Shown: positions 13,131 through 25,442 of the stretch, in pieces
Layout: every line of letters begins with the position of its first letter
How positions within the stretch are numbered: position 1 is the first letter of the stretch
Assembly: GCA_033002965.1 (NCBI GenBank)
Contig: JAURVB010013176.1
Span: forward strand, 62,001 to 126,000
Reading direction: 5' to 3'
From: Piper betle
Lineage: Eukaryota; Streptophyta; Magnoliopsida; Piperales; Piperaceae
DNA length: 64,000 nucleotides
The notes under the pieces: model-generated
Database searches by the model: none
Told to the model about the DNA's origin: nothing
Seen by the model: only the letters and a program-made list of their open reading frames with translations
Translations under genes and position numbers: made by a program

Positions 13131-13524
13131 GTGAAGAATCGAGTCGGGCACGAGCTAAATATAACTCGTTATTATTTAGCCCGACTCATAATGCAGTGAA
13201 CTCGACCTGAACTCGTGAACACGAATTACTTTTAATATCGCGAACGAGTCAGGCTGGAGTTTGTCGAAACTAGACTCAGACTGGCCCGTGCCCATCCCTA
13301 TTCACGATAATCAACGCCGATCCTCAAAACCGAGACTGTCTTCTTGGATTAAATGGTGATCAAACACCATTTAAGACCTTCCTACATATCACGGCATTCA
13401 TATTCATAAACAACGTTATATAGTTGATCATCATCAATCGTATTGACATTGGGAATGCAGAGCACTATAAGACCCATCCACAAGAAAGCAAGAAATGCCT
13501 TAGCATTTGGGGTGCATAGATAGA

Positions 13525-14727
13525 TCAAGCATGCTGCGCTTGGAAATCCTTCATGTAAGCGACCAACTTCTCAACGCCGGCGAGAGGCATGGCATTGTAG
13601 ATGGAAGCCCGTACGCCGCCCACGGTGCGGTGGCCCTTGAGCTGCACCATCCGCTCCTTGGCCGCCCCCTTGACGAACTCCTCCTCCAGCTCCGCCCCCG
13701 CCAGCGTGAACGGCACGTTCATGAGCGACCGCACCGACGCCTCCACTGGGCACCGGTAGAACCCGCCGCTGCCGTCGATGGCGTCGTACACTAGCTTCGC
13801 CTTCCTCTGGTTCCTCCTCTCCATCTCCTCCAGCCCGCCCTGCGCCAGCAGGTCCTCGAACACCAGCCCGCACATGTAGATGGCGAGGCAGGGCGGGGTG
13901 TTGTACAGCGACCGGTTATCGGCGTGGGTCTTGTAGTCCATCATCACTGGCGTCGCCGGCTGCGCGCCGCCGAGCAGGTCCTTACGGACCAAGACGATGG
14001 TAACGCCGGCGGCGCCGGCGGCGCCGACGTTCTTCTGCACCACGGCGTAGATCAGGCCGAACCTGGAGACGTCCACCGGCTTGGAGCAGAAGTTGGAGGA
14101 CATGTCGGCGACAAGGATCTTGCCCGGGCTGTTGGGGATCGGGTAGTCCTTGAACTCGACGCCATGGATGGTCTCGTTGGCACAGATGTGGAGGTACTTG
14201 GCATCTGGGTTCTGATCTAAAACATCAAAAGCTGGGATCTTTCTGTACTTCTCGGATTTGCCGGACCAGATGACCTTGGCGTCGCAGTACTTGGCCGCTT
14301 CCTTGAACGCCTTGTCGCCCCAAGAGCCGGTGACCACGAAGTCAGCGGAGTCACCGGCGGCACAGAGGCTGAGGGGGATGGCGGTGAACTGGAGGTGGCT
14401 CCGCCTTGGAGGAAGAGGACGTCGTAGTCGGCCGGGATGCGGAGGAGGGAGCGCAGATCCGCCTCGGCCTTCTCGATGATGGACTTGAACTCCTTACCCC
14501 GGTGGCTCATCTCGGCGACGCTCATGACGCAACATCGCCAGTTGAGGAGCTCCGACTGGGCGCGGCGGAGGACGGGCTCCGGGAGGGTGGCGGGGCCGGC
14601 GGCGAAGTTAAAGACGCGGCCGTCGCCATCGACCGAGTTGGGAGGGGCGGCGGTGGCCGGGGAGAGTGGAGGTGGTATGGTCTTGGAGGAGTGGGGCTGC
14701 GTTGGGGAAGGGGTAGGAGGCGGCCAT
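13525..14727 (-). pseudogene. PSAT: Phosphoserine aminotransferase, frameshifted copy
   Basis: PSAT is a plastid PLP enzyme that converts 3-phosphohydroxypyruvate and glutamate to phosphoserine in the phosphorylated serine pathway. The core is unmistakable: [20 protein letters not shown], then [54 protein letters not shown], the PLP-lysine segment VVQKNVG, YNTPPC, and the C-terminal [20 protein letters not shown]. There are no introns. It is broken in two places. One base is missing near 14395-14399, between LFLQGGAT and [10 protein letters not shown], and shifts the frame. At the N-terminus the likely transit-peptide ATG (14727, [10 protein letters not shown]) and the ATG at 14782 are both out of frame with the core, and I find no ATG in the core frame. 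Unusual residues are WRCCVMSV where family members have WRGCGMSV, AVVQK for AGAQK or GGAQK, and an extra GAA repeat after the lysine (GAAGAAG). It is a dead copy or a gene with consensus errors; the expansion and substitutions favour decay. Confidence 0.85.
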
Positions 14728-14800
14728 TGATGGGGATCGCGGTGGATGCTCGTCGGGTGGGTTGGTGGCGGATGGATACCATCTGGAATGCCCTATTCTG

Positions 14801-14811
14801 AGTATTTATGG
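14801..14811 (-). promoter_or_regulatory. TATA-like box upstream of the PSAT copy
   Basis: On the minus strand CCATAAATACT lies about 75 bp upstream of the ATG at 14727, a normal plant TATA position. If genuine it argues that this copy came with its own promoter and was not a reverse-transcribed insert. Confidence 0.35.
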
Positions 14812-15940
14812 CGTGGCAAAGTTGGACGAGTTGGTGTGATTGAGTTAACTTTCTGCACTCAACAAAATATGATCAAACTCGGCTATTTCCAGTTAAAGTC
14901 CGGTAACTTTACTCAGCTCGATTAATTTGCCTGCGTGTAACTTTCAAGACAAATAAAACTTAATTAAAAACTTACCGTAAATTAAAATTATCTAACTCTA
15001 AATATAAATTAAAATCTATCTAAACTAATAAAAATCAATTCAAAACTCTATCAAAACTCACAAAACCCTCGAACAGTAGACATAATTAAATATATAATCT
15101 AGGAAAAATATAAATATATCTAAGACTTATTACAAATTTAGTTTTTTTGTAATCACTTGCAATTTCTTCACGATCAATGTAAAATTTTACTCATACATTT
15201 GAAAAAATGTGGCACTCAATTAAATTAAAGTGTACAAATTACAGTTGTATTGTGACCTTGCTAGGACAAACTTGGCGCGTATCCGTACAGTTAATAGTTC
15301 TTCGTCATTTGTATCCAAGGACAACGGTGTGAATTGCAACGTTAACAAAAAATAAATGAATCTGTTAATTAACAAGCTCTGGTCTTATGGAAGTGACAAA
15401 ACATTTGGACTGCCCATGCAATCGCCCAACTTCAGCCCGTGCCCGAGCTCCACATGAAGGACCTAAGAGCGAGATAGTGAGACGAACGTTCTTGCTAGTA
15501 TCCAATCTGCATTCTCCTCCAACAAACCCCCTTCTCTTTTTTTTGGTTGTTTTTCCCCTGCACCTGCACCTATATTGAAAAACTATTACAACCTTCTTTA
15601 CTCTCAACATCAATGTACAATTCCAAAAAGAGTTACGAGCAAGCTATTGTCACAAATTTTTAATTTATCGCTTCCAAGATAAAACCTTCTTGCTGTTTTT
15701 CAATGATGAAAATGTGTTTATATAGAGGGATTTGATAGAATTACGGACATGAGGCAACAAACTAAAATTGGGCAGTATAATTGAAGTTCAAAGCTAATAG
15801 TTAAGAAGAAAAGAGAGTTGGAAAAGATCTTCTCTTTCTCTTTCAATTAAAGGCTCCGATCTTTGAGAATAAAATCTGTTCTTTAGGCATAAATTTTTAA
15901 CAGGTGAGATTTGAAATCATATACATATATATATATATAT
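14812..15940. other. PSAT upstream region and spacer
   Basis: Mostly AT-rich. A pyrimidine-rich part lies at about 15515-15575. I see no gene. The far end is an (AT)n run at about 15924-15940 that abuts the first foldback element. Confidence 0.4.
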
Positions 15941-16589
15941 AGAGTCAGCACTGTGCTGCGCTGCCGTGTTTTGGCAGCGCAGGCAGCGTTTTTGTTTTTG
16001 GGCCGTTGGATCGAAATCCAACGGCCCAAAATAAAATTCCGTTTTTCCCCCTCCCCCTCCCTGTTTCTCTTCCGGATTCCGCCCCCTCGCCGGATTCCGC
16101 CGCGTCCTGCCGGATTCCGCTGCTGCCCGGCACCCCCCAACCCCGTCCCGCCCTCGGCCCCGGCCCTGCCCGCAGCCACCCACCGCCCTCGCCTGCTGCT
16201 GCGGCGGCCCCTCCCCTCGCTTTGTTCCCCCCGGCCGCCACCATTCGCCCCAGCCCCCGCCCGCAGCCGCGGCCCCCCCGCCCACCGCGTTTCCCCCTCA
16301 CCACTCCCCCCTGCCCGGGCCAGCCGCGGCCCCCCTCCCTCGCCCGGCGCCGCGGCGCACCCCCCGCCCCTGCCAGCAGACGCATCGCCCCCATCCCCAC
16401 CCGCAGACGCGTCGCCCCCGTCCCCGCCCGCAGGCGCGGCCCCTCCCCCACGCCGCGGCCCCCAGCCCCCGCGGGCGACGCGACGACAGTGTTGCCAGCG
16501 AACGGCCGGCGGCGAGGTGGACGGAGGTGACGTCGCCGGCGGTGGGGTGGCGCGGCGAGAGAGAGCGGGGGGAACACGGGAGGGTAAAA

Positions 16590-17062
16590 TCGTAATAAAA
16601 ACTTTACTCGGTCCTGACTCGTGTTAATATTACGAAATAAATTAAAAAAATAAATTTTTTTATAATAAATACTTGATTCGATCTCGCACGAGATCGAGTC
16701 AATATTATGAAATAAATAAAATAAATAAATTTTTTTATAATAAATACTTGATTCGATCTCGCACGAGATCGAGTCAATATTATGAAATAAATAAAAAAAA
16801 TAAAATAATTTTTTATAATAAATACTTGATTCGATCTCGCACGAGATCGAGTCAATATTATGAAATAAATAAAAAAATAAAATAATTTTTTATAATAAAT
16901 ACTTGATTCGATCTCGCACGAGATCGAGTCAATATTATGAAATAAATAAAAAAATAAATTTTTTTATAATAAATACTTGATTCGATCTCGCACGAGATCG
17001 ATTCAATATTACGAAATAAATTTAAAAAATTAAAATAATTTTGTAATAAAAACTTTATTCCG
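16590..17062. repeat. Five-copy tandem array of a ~76-bp palindromic unit
   Basis: Unit starts (ACTTGATTCG) are at 16671, 16745, 16824, 16901 and 16975, giving periods of 74-79 bp. Each unit holds an identical palindrome CGATCTCG-CA-CGAGATCG followed by an AT-rich spacer. The last unit has a one-base change after the palindrome (ATTCAATATT). Degenerate half-units flank the array (GACTCGTGTTAATATTACG on the left). Confidence 0.85.
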
Positions 17063-17377
17063 TCCCACACGAGACCGGCGCCGTACATTTCCCATCAGGC
17101 CCATCCAGCCCTGAGGTGGTGACATTGTTGGCCAGCGGGCTGCCTGCCGCAAGGTCGCCGGCAGGGGGTGGCGCGCCAAAAAAATGAGGAAGAAATAGGG
17201 AGAGTATTTTGGTAATAAAAATTTTACTTAATCGGACTCGAGTTAAAATAATTTATTACGAAATTATTTTATTTTTTAAAATTTATTTTGTAATAAAAAT
17301 TTATTCAGTAATAAAGTTATTTTGTAATAAAAACTTGACTCGGTCCCGCACATGATTCGATCTCGCACCCAATCCCT

Positions 17378-17414
17378 ATTGTGGACCGTTGGATCTAATC
17401 CAACGGTCCACAAT
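17378..17414. repeat. Internal hairpin with 17-bp perfect stem
   Basis: ATTGTGGACCGTTGGAT (17378-17394) is followed by a 3-base loop and its exact reverse complement (17398-17414). It is the same CCGTTGGAT hairpin found at both termini of X1, so X1 may be a composite of two elements. Confidence 0.8.
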
Positions 17415-17462
17415 CAACCCACCCCATCACTCTCCCTCCCCCCCACCCCACCCACTTTCAGC

Positions 17463-17710
17463 CTCACGTAAATAAATTTAAAAAATAAAATAATTTTATA
17501 ATAAAAACTTTATTCGGTCCCATACGAAACCGGCGCCGCACATTTCCCAACAGGCCCATCCAGCCCCGAGGCGGCGACATTGTGGCCAACGCGCTGCTGG
17601 CGGCAAGGTCGCCGGCAGGGGTGGCACAAACTCGCCGGCAGGGGTGGCGCGGCGAGAGAGAGCGGGGAACACGGGAGGGTAAAATTGTAATAAAAATTTT
17701 ACTTAATCGG
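17463..17710 (+). repeat. Duplicated X1 core segment
   Basis: This matches 17027-17170 (AAACTTTATTC, GACCGGCGCCG, CATTTCCCA, CAGGCCCATCCAGCCC in the same order) and then 16541-16610 (GCGGCGAGAGAGAGCGGG, AACACGGGAGGGTAAAAT). The X1 core therefore contains shuffled partial duplications. Confidence 0.65.
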
Positions 17711-18553
17711 AAATAGGGGAGAGTATTTTGGTAATAGAAATAGGGGCAGGGTGTGGGTGGCGGCAGGGAGGTGGTCGGCAAGCGAGCGGCGTCAGCGGGG
17801 AGCGAATCAAATTTTTATTTTAGATTATTTTATTTTAAAATTTTATTTTATAAAATTAACTTGAGAGTCAGGAGCAAGTCAAGTTTTTATTTTATTATAT
17901 TTTATTTTTAAAATTTATTTCGTAAATTTGACTCGAGTCAGGAGCGAGTCAAATTTTTATTACGAAAATGCCATTGCTCCTTCTTTCCCGGTGTTTTGTG
18001 GCACCACCGCCGGCGGTGAAGCAGGTGACGCCGGCGTGGAGGTGGCCAGTGCAGCAGACGGCGGGGAGGAGCTTGGTCGACGGGCGGGGCGGCGGCGAGG
18101 GTGGGGGCGAAACGGGCGGCCGGGGAGGGTGGCGAAAACAGGGCAGGGAGCGGGCGGGGCCGCGGCGGGGGTGGGGCGAAACAGGCGGCGGGGGGGCGGG
18201 GAACCGGGCAGGGGGCGGGCGAGGGCGAGGCGGCGGAGGGGCAGGGGAAACAGGGGCGGTGGGGGGACGGCTACGGGCAGGGGAGACAGGGCGGCGGGAA
18301 GGCTGCGGGCGGGGGGACGCGGCGGCGGACGGGGCGGGGGTGGGGGCAGGGCTGCGGGCGGGGGCGCGGCGGCAGACGGGCGGCGGTGGCGGGCGGGGCG
18401 GCGGCGGCGGAATCCGGCAACGCCCTGGGCAGGAGAAAACGTGGGGAGGGGGAAAAACAAAGGATGGATTTGGACCGTTGGATTTTGATCCAACGGTCCA
18501 AATCTAAAAGCTGCCCATACGCTGCATTTTGATGCAGCGTATGGTAGTATTTT

Positions 18554-18555
18554 TG

Positions 18556-18593
<38 letters not shown>

Positions 18594-18595
18594 AA
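18554..18595. repeat. (AT)n microsatellite between the two foldback elements
   Basis: A TA/AT run of roughly 35 bp with one GT interruption separates the right end of X1 from the left end of X2. A similar run borders the left end of X1. Confidence 0.85.
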
Positions 18596-21273
18596 GTTAT
18601 TCGCAACATGATGTAGAATTTGTTTCTACACTTAATTTGATCTGAGTCATCCATTTACATGAATGACCCAGATCAAATACAAAAATACCTAAACTACTCA
18701 CCCCTCCTCCTTCCCACCCTCGTAGCCGCCTCCCCTCCAGCCCCTCCTGCCGCCCCTACCTCCCACCTCCCTATTGTTACAGCCCTGATTCGTAGATGTT
18801 GCCAGAGTCCTAGGTTTCCCACGTCCTTGAGGGGGTAGCAGTGGCTATCCGAGTAGTACCAAGGCTACCCCGTGTTATAGTTACAGGTAACAAACTAAGG
18901 TGCACGAGGCTGCCGAGTGACTGAGCATTGCGGGATAGCATGGCATCGGGTTACGGCAGTGGATTGCGGCACATGGGTTGGTATACGTGGTACCGAGCGT
19001 GTGGTTGGGTTCGAGTCAGGAAACCTCAAGTTGTTGTGGTTCGTGAGTTGTGCACTAGCCGGGTGATGATCAAGCATGAGGCTAGGCGTCACAAGTGATT
19101 GGTGTTTGGGTCGGTAGTCCGATGTTGAGGTGCAACTTGTGTACCAAGCATGACCGATCAGGCTACCGAGTTGGAGTATGCAGCACAACGTGCCAGGCAG
19201 CCTGGCAGTACTAATCAAACTAGCAGAGTTTGCATTGTGGCAACGTACAGAGCATTGGCGCACGAGCATGCGTGGGTGTGCGTGAGCGAGACCTTGTTGT
19301 ACTGAGCATTATAACGGTACTTGGTGCAGCATGAACGAGCGCGCGGCATGGTGCTAGTGCATGGCGAGAGAGTTGCAGGGGCACTAGCGGGCGAAGTGCT
19401 GGCGCGGGGCTGCCGGTGCATGGGCGATGTGCGGGGTTGGAGGATGAATGTGATCCAAATAGCGGCATGCTGGTGTAGCGGTAGTGGTGTCCTGCACTGG
19501 GCGTGTACTGAAGTATGGAGTGGTACAGAGGCTGGACAGTGCAGCGGTAGTCCATTGCCGGCATTGTGGTCGGTAATTGCTGGACGAGGCATTGAGGTTG
19601 AACCATGACTGGATGACGGCTAGGGTCGAGCCAGTGGGTGGTGTTTGGATCCTAGTGGTGCAGCCCACAGGTTTGTTAGGAAACTTCGTGAAAGTTGCTG
19701 GGGCGTATCTTGGAGAAGATATGATGATACCCATATCCGGTGACAGGTGAAAATTGCAACTAACTCTTGGAGATAAACTTGAAGGCCGTATGATGAACCT
19801 AGACGTGGAGTAGGGCTAGGTTGCTGGAAGCGGTGAATCTTTGCAAATCTTTGGAGATAAGGATGCTGACTAAGGTTGGAGTTATTTGGAAATAGGAGGA
19901 CATAGTGTATATAAACATAGGGTAAAGGCTGGAAGGAAATAATCTAGAGAGAGGAGAAATTCTGACGTTGGAGAGAATCCAGACTTGTTGAGAGTTCACA
20001 TCGTGAGGGAGAGCAACGTGAGTCTACCGGAGAGAAGGAAGTCGTGAAGTTGCTGCAGCCGGTGTTCGTGGATAGCGCTGGAACTTCATCAACGCTTCCT
20101 GGAATCCAGGTACACGTTGTGGGGTTGCTGGTGTTGGCAATTGGGGAGGGTTACTTGGGTTATAGTAATCCTGTGAGATTCCACTATATTTGGGGTGCAT
20201 TGGGCTGAGGCTGTGGGGCTGTCCACAAGCCGAGCAAGTACTTGAAGGAAAGATTAGAGTGCTTGTAATCCTTATGTGTTAATATAAGGTTGGGAAATGT
20301 TTTTGCCGTAATCTGTTTGTTGCTTGTTGGCTAACGTTTAGGCAGGGAACTTCTGTAGTCAGGTCGCAGTCGAAGTTTACAAGGCAGTCAATTGTGGTAA
20401 TTGGTTGTTGAGACGAGCAAGGGCAGACGACACGACCCCAATACTCATATCAGTATTTGCGGCGATCAGACAGTGTTACGTGTGGTGCTATTTGACTCCT
20501 GAAATAGCCTATCGGCAAGGCGTGTCGATAGCCAGGAGTGTTGTGTCAGTGTTTTGTGCGGTACAAACACAGTAGTAATCGAGCGAAGGGTTGATTGCAG
20601 TAACCTCGATGTTGAGGTTGGCCGAACACAAAGGGTGGGTGTTTGTGGCATTGGCTTCCGTTATTGTTGAATCTAGCGTACTTGGTGCTAGGCTGAGTAT
20701 TCTCGTTGTGGGAATACGCCGCACAGGACTGGTTGGGATCGAAAAATTTTGGATCCTAGAATCAGCCCTGTGACACTTACCACCCCTCTTGCTGCCCCCC
20801 TCCCTACCGCCCCTTGCTGCCTCCTCCATCCCCCTCCCCACCACCTCTTTGACCCCTCAACCACCGCCATAGCCGGACTTGCCACTGAGTTTTCCACCGC
20901 CGTTGGGCTTGCAACCACCGCCTCTTCGATCCTTCAGCTGCCGCTGCAGTTGGGCTGGCCACTGCTACCGAGTTTGCCACTGCTATCGGGCTTGCAACTG
21001 CCACCTCTTCAACCCTTCAACCACTACGGCCGCCCAGGCTTGCCACCTCTCTTTTTCTAATGTTTGTAAATTTTGATTTCGTTGATTTCGACCTTCAACC
21101 GCCGGCAGGGAAGGGATAGCAGGGGCGGCAGGGGAGAGGTGGCGATAGGGGTGGGAGAGAGGAAGGGTGAAGAGTTTAGGTATTTTTGGATTTGATTTGA
21201 GCCGTTCATTTAAATGGATGGCTCAAATTAAATTGGGTGCAGAAATAACTTCTGCATCATATTGTAGAATAAC
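18596..21273. mobile_element. Foldback element X2 with paired terminal hairpins
   Basis: Termini are imperfect inverted repeats of about 110 bp, starting GTTATTC on both strands and running through a shared AAAAATACCTAAACT block. Each terminus has a 7-bp stem/5-base loop hairpin (18612-18630; 21238-21256). A longer hairpin follows: 15-bp stem with one mismatch at 18636-18677 on the left, 21-bp arms at 21191-21232 on the right. Inside is a C-rich left arm (18700-18774, resuming 20776-21060 after the inserted LTR) and a G-rich right arm (about 21100-21175). The design matches X1. No coding region. Confidence 0.65.
18775..20775 (+). repeat. Probable solo LTR inserted in the C-rich arm of X2
   Basis: The 2001-bp segment begins TGTTACAGCCCTGATT and ends AATCAGCCCTGTGACA, giving LTR-like TG...CA ends with short imperfect inverted termini. 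C-rich X2 arm sequence lies on both sides. A TATA-like GTATATAAACA sits at about 19907-19917 on the + strand, in a normal U3/R position. No perfect 5-bp duplication is visible (CCTAT versus CTTAC), so the insertion is old or the edges are slightly off. Confidence 0.6.
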
Positions 21274-22060
21274 CAATCTCATATATACATTCTTGCATTG
21301 AGGGATTTGGATTAACTCACCAATTGGCACAGGCGCTTTTAGAGAAAAGTTTATTCACAACTTGTGGTTTATCACATTGTATAACTTTATTGCTCACAAA
21401 TTTGAGGAAGATGAAGAGCTTTTCATTGGGAAGAATGAAGGCTGATGTATCGAAAGGAGAGGAGCATTTCGTTAGAGAATAATCACAATGGAGACCAGAG
21501 AAGAAGAGAAACGAGAGAAAAGAAGATGTAGAAGAATGGAGATGGACGAGAGAGATGGCAAAACGATTATTATTTATTGTTTTAATGATAAGAGGAAGAA
21601 GTGTTTTAAGTTTTTACTCCGTAATGTTCTACTCCGCTCTGTCTATTTTACCGTAATAAAGTTGTGGATGAGATGGGACCCATTCATTGTTGCCGTGTGG
21701 ATCTTTCACGGTGACGAGAGGCGTCTAATCTGCCGGCGTTTCACTCTCTCCTTTCAGTACGTACCCATCCCATATGATCCCACATGTAGAAGACGGAAGA
21801 AGAAGAAAGAACGCCCCGAGAATAGAAACTGCACACACTAAAATTGGGGACATGTTCGTTTGACAGCAAGAATTTACTGGACACAAAGCAAGAGAGAGGC
21901 CAAGCGTAGTTGTAGAGAGAGAAGGGAGAGACCTGGTTGGAGAGGCTTCTCTCCTCACCTCTCCCTCTCCCTTTCTCTATCTTTCTATCTTTGTTCATGC
22001 ATCATCTTCTTCCTCTTGATTGTGCAATTGAGCTAGTTAATTAGCTGGTGCGGATCAGCC
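21274..22060. other. Upstream region of the kinase pseudogene
   Basis: No gene is called. The 21480-21560 stretch is purine-rich (GAGAAGAAGAG-type). A CT-rich leader-like tract at about 21930-22015 precedes the ATG at 22061 and may be the 5' UTR. Confidence 0.35.
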
Positions 22061-25238
<3,178 letters not shown>

Positions 25239-25442
25239 GTCAGGGAGCTGGTCCAAGCCGTGGACTACGTCCACCTCCTAATGGCCGGCCTTCCAGCAAT
25301 CCTCATGCAAGGTTACATGTGAACCAAAGTTCAACAACTTGGTCCGGTAAGACTCATACAATCGATTCTGCATTGAGAAAACCCATTATAAAAGTTTTCT
25401 AACACCGAGAGAAATTATTGTTATTTTTATGTAATTTACTTC
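25239..25442. other. 3' flank of the kinase pseudogene
   Basis: A non-coding tail of the kinase region up to the target duplication ACTTC (25438-25442) of the solo LTR. An open stretch at 25234-25370 follows the kinase end, but its residues do not resemble the family. Confidence 0.4.

Larger units (their letters stand above)
11533..13300. mobile_element. hAT-like non-autonomous DNA transposon with captured fragment
   Basis: Terminal inverted repeats of 17 bp match at 15 positions: TCGGGTTGGGCACGGGC on the left, and TAGGGATGGGCACGGGC on the reverse strand at the right. An 8-bp target duplication flanks the element with one mismatch (TTCATGAT at 11525-11532, TTCACGAT at 13301-13308). Subterminal regions are full of short GACTCG/CGAGTC repeats, usual for hAT ends. 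No transposase is visible. The centre carries a gene-like fragment on the minus strand and a duplicated flank. Confidence 0.8.
15941..18553. mobile_element. Foldback element X1 with paired terminal hairpins
   Basis: The two ends are inverted copies of one design. Left: a 10-bp stem hairpin (15956-15965/15973-15982), then a 16-bp stem around CCGTTGGAT (15996-16011/16016-16031), then a C-rich arm to about 16470. Right, in mirror order: a G-rich arm (about 18050-18440), a 17-bp stem around CCGTTGGAT (18467-18483/18488-18504), then a 13-bp stem around CGCTGCAT (18515-18527/18532-18544). Both ends abut (AT)n runs. The core is AT-rich with a five-copy palindromic array and internal duplications. 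The many open frames in the arms are low-complexity Pro/Arg/Gly artefacts. No transposase or replicase is visible, so it would be non-autonomous; superfamily unknown. Confidence 0.65.

Noticed and set aside
12597..13151. 184-codon minus-strand frame as a complete gene
   Set aside because: Its first third is transposon subterminal and duplicated block sequence; only 12597-12980 looks protein-derived.
16590..17062. CRISPR-like array
   Set aside because: The units are tandem repeats with AT spacers related to each other, in a plant nuclear context; no distinct spacers and no cas genes.
15911..18654. Long open frames on both strands (up to 238 codons)
   Set aside because: They lie in the C-rich and G-rich arms of X1, read as Pro/Arg/Ala/Gly low-complexity text in several frames at once, and end at the arm borders. 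Absence of stops is explained by base composition.
18770..20780. Clean target duplication for the LTR at 18775-20775
   Set aside because: CCTAT and CTTAC match at only three of five positions; I keep the LTR call but not the duplication.
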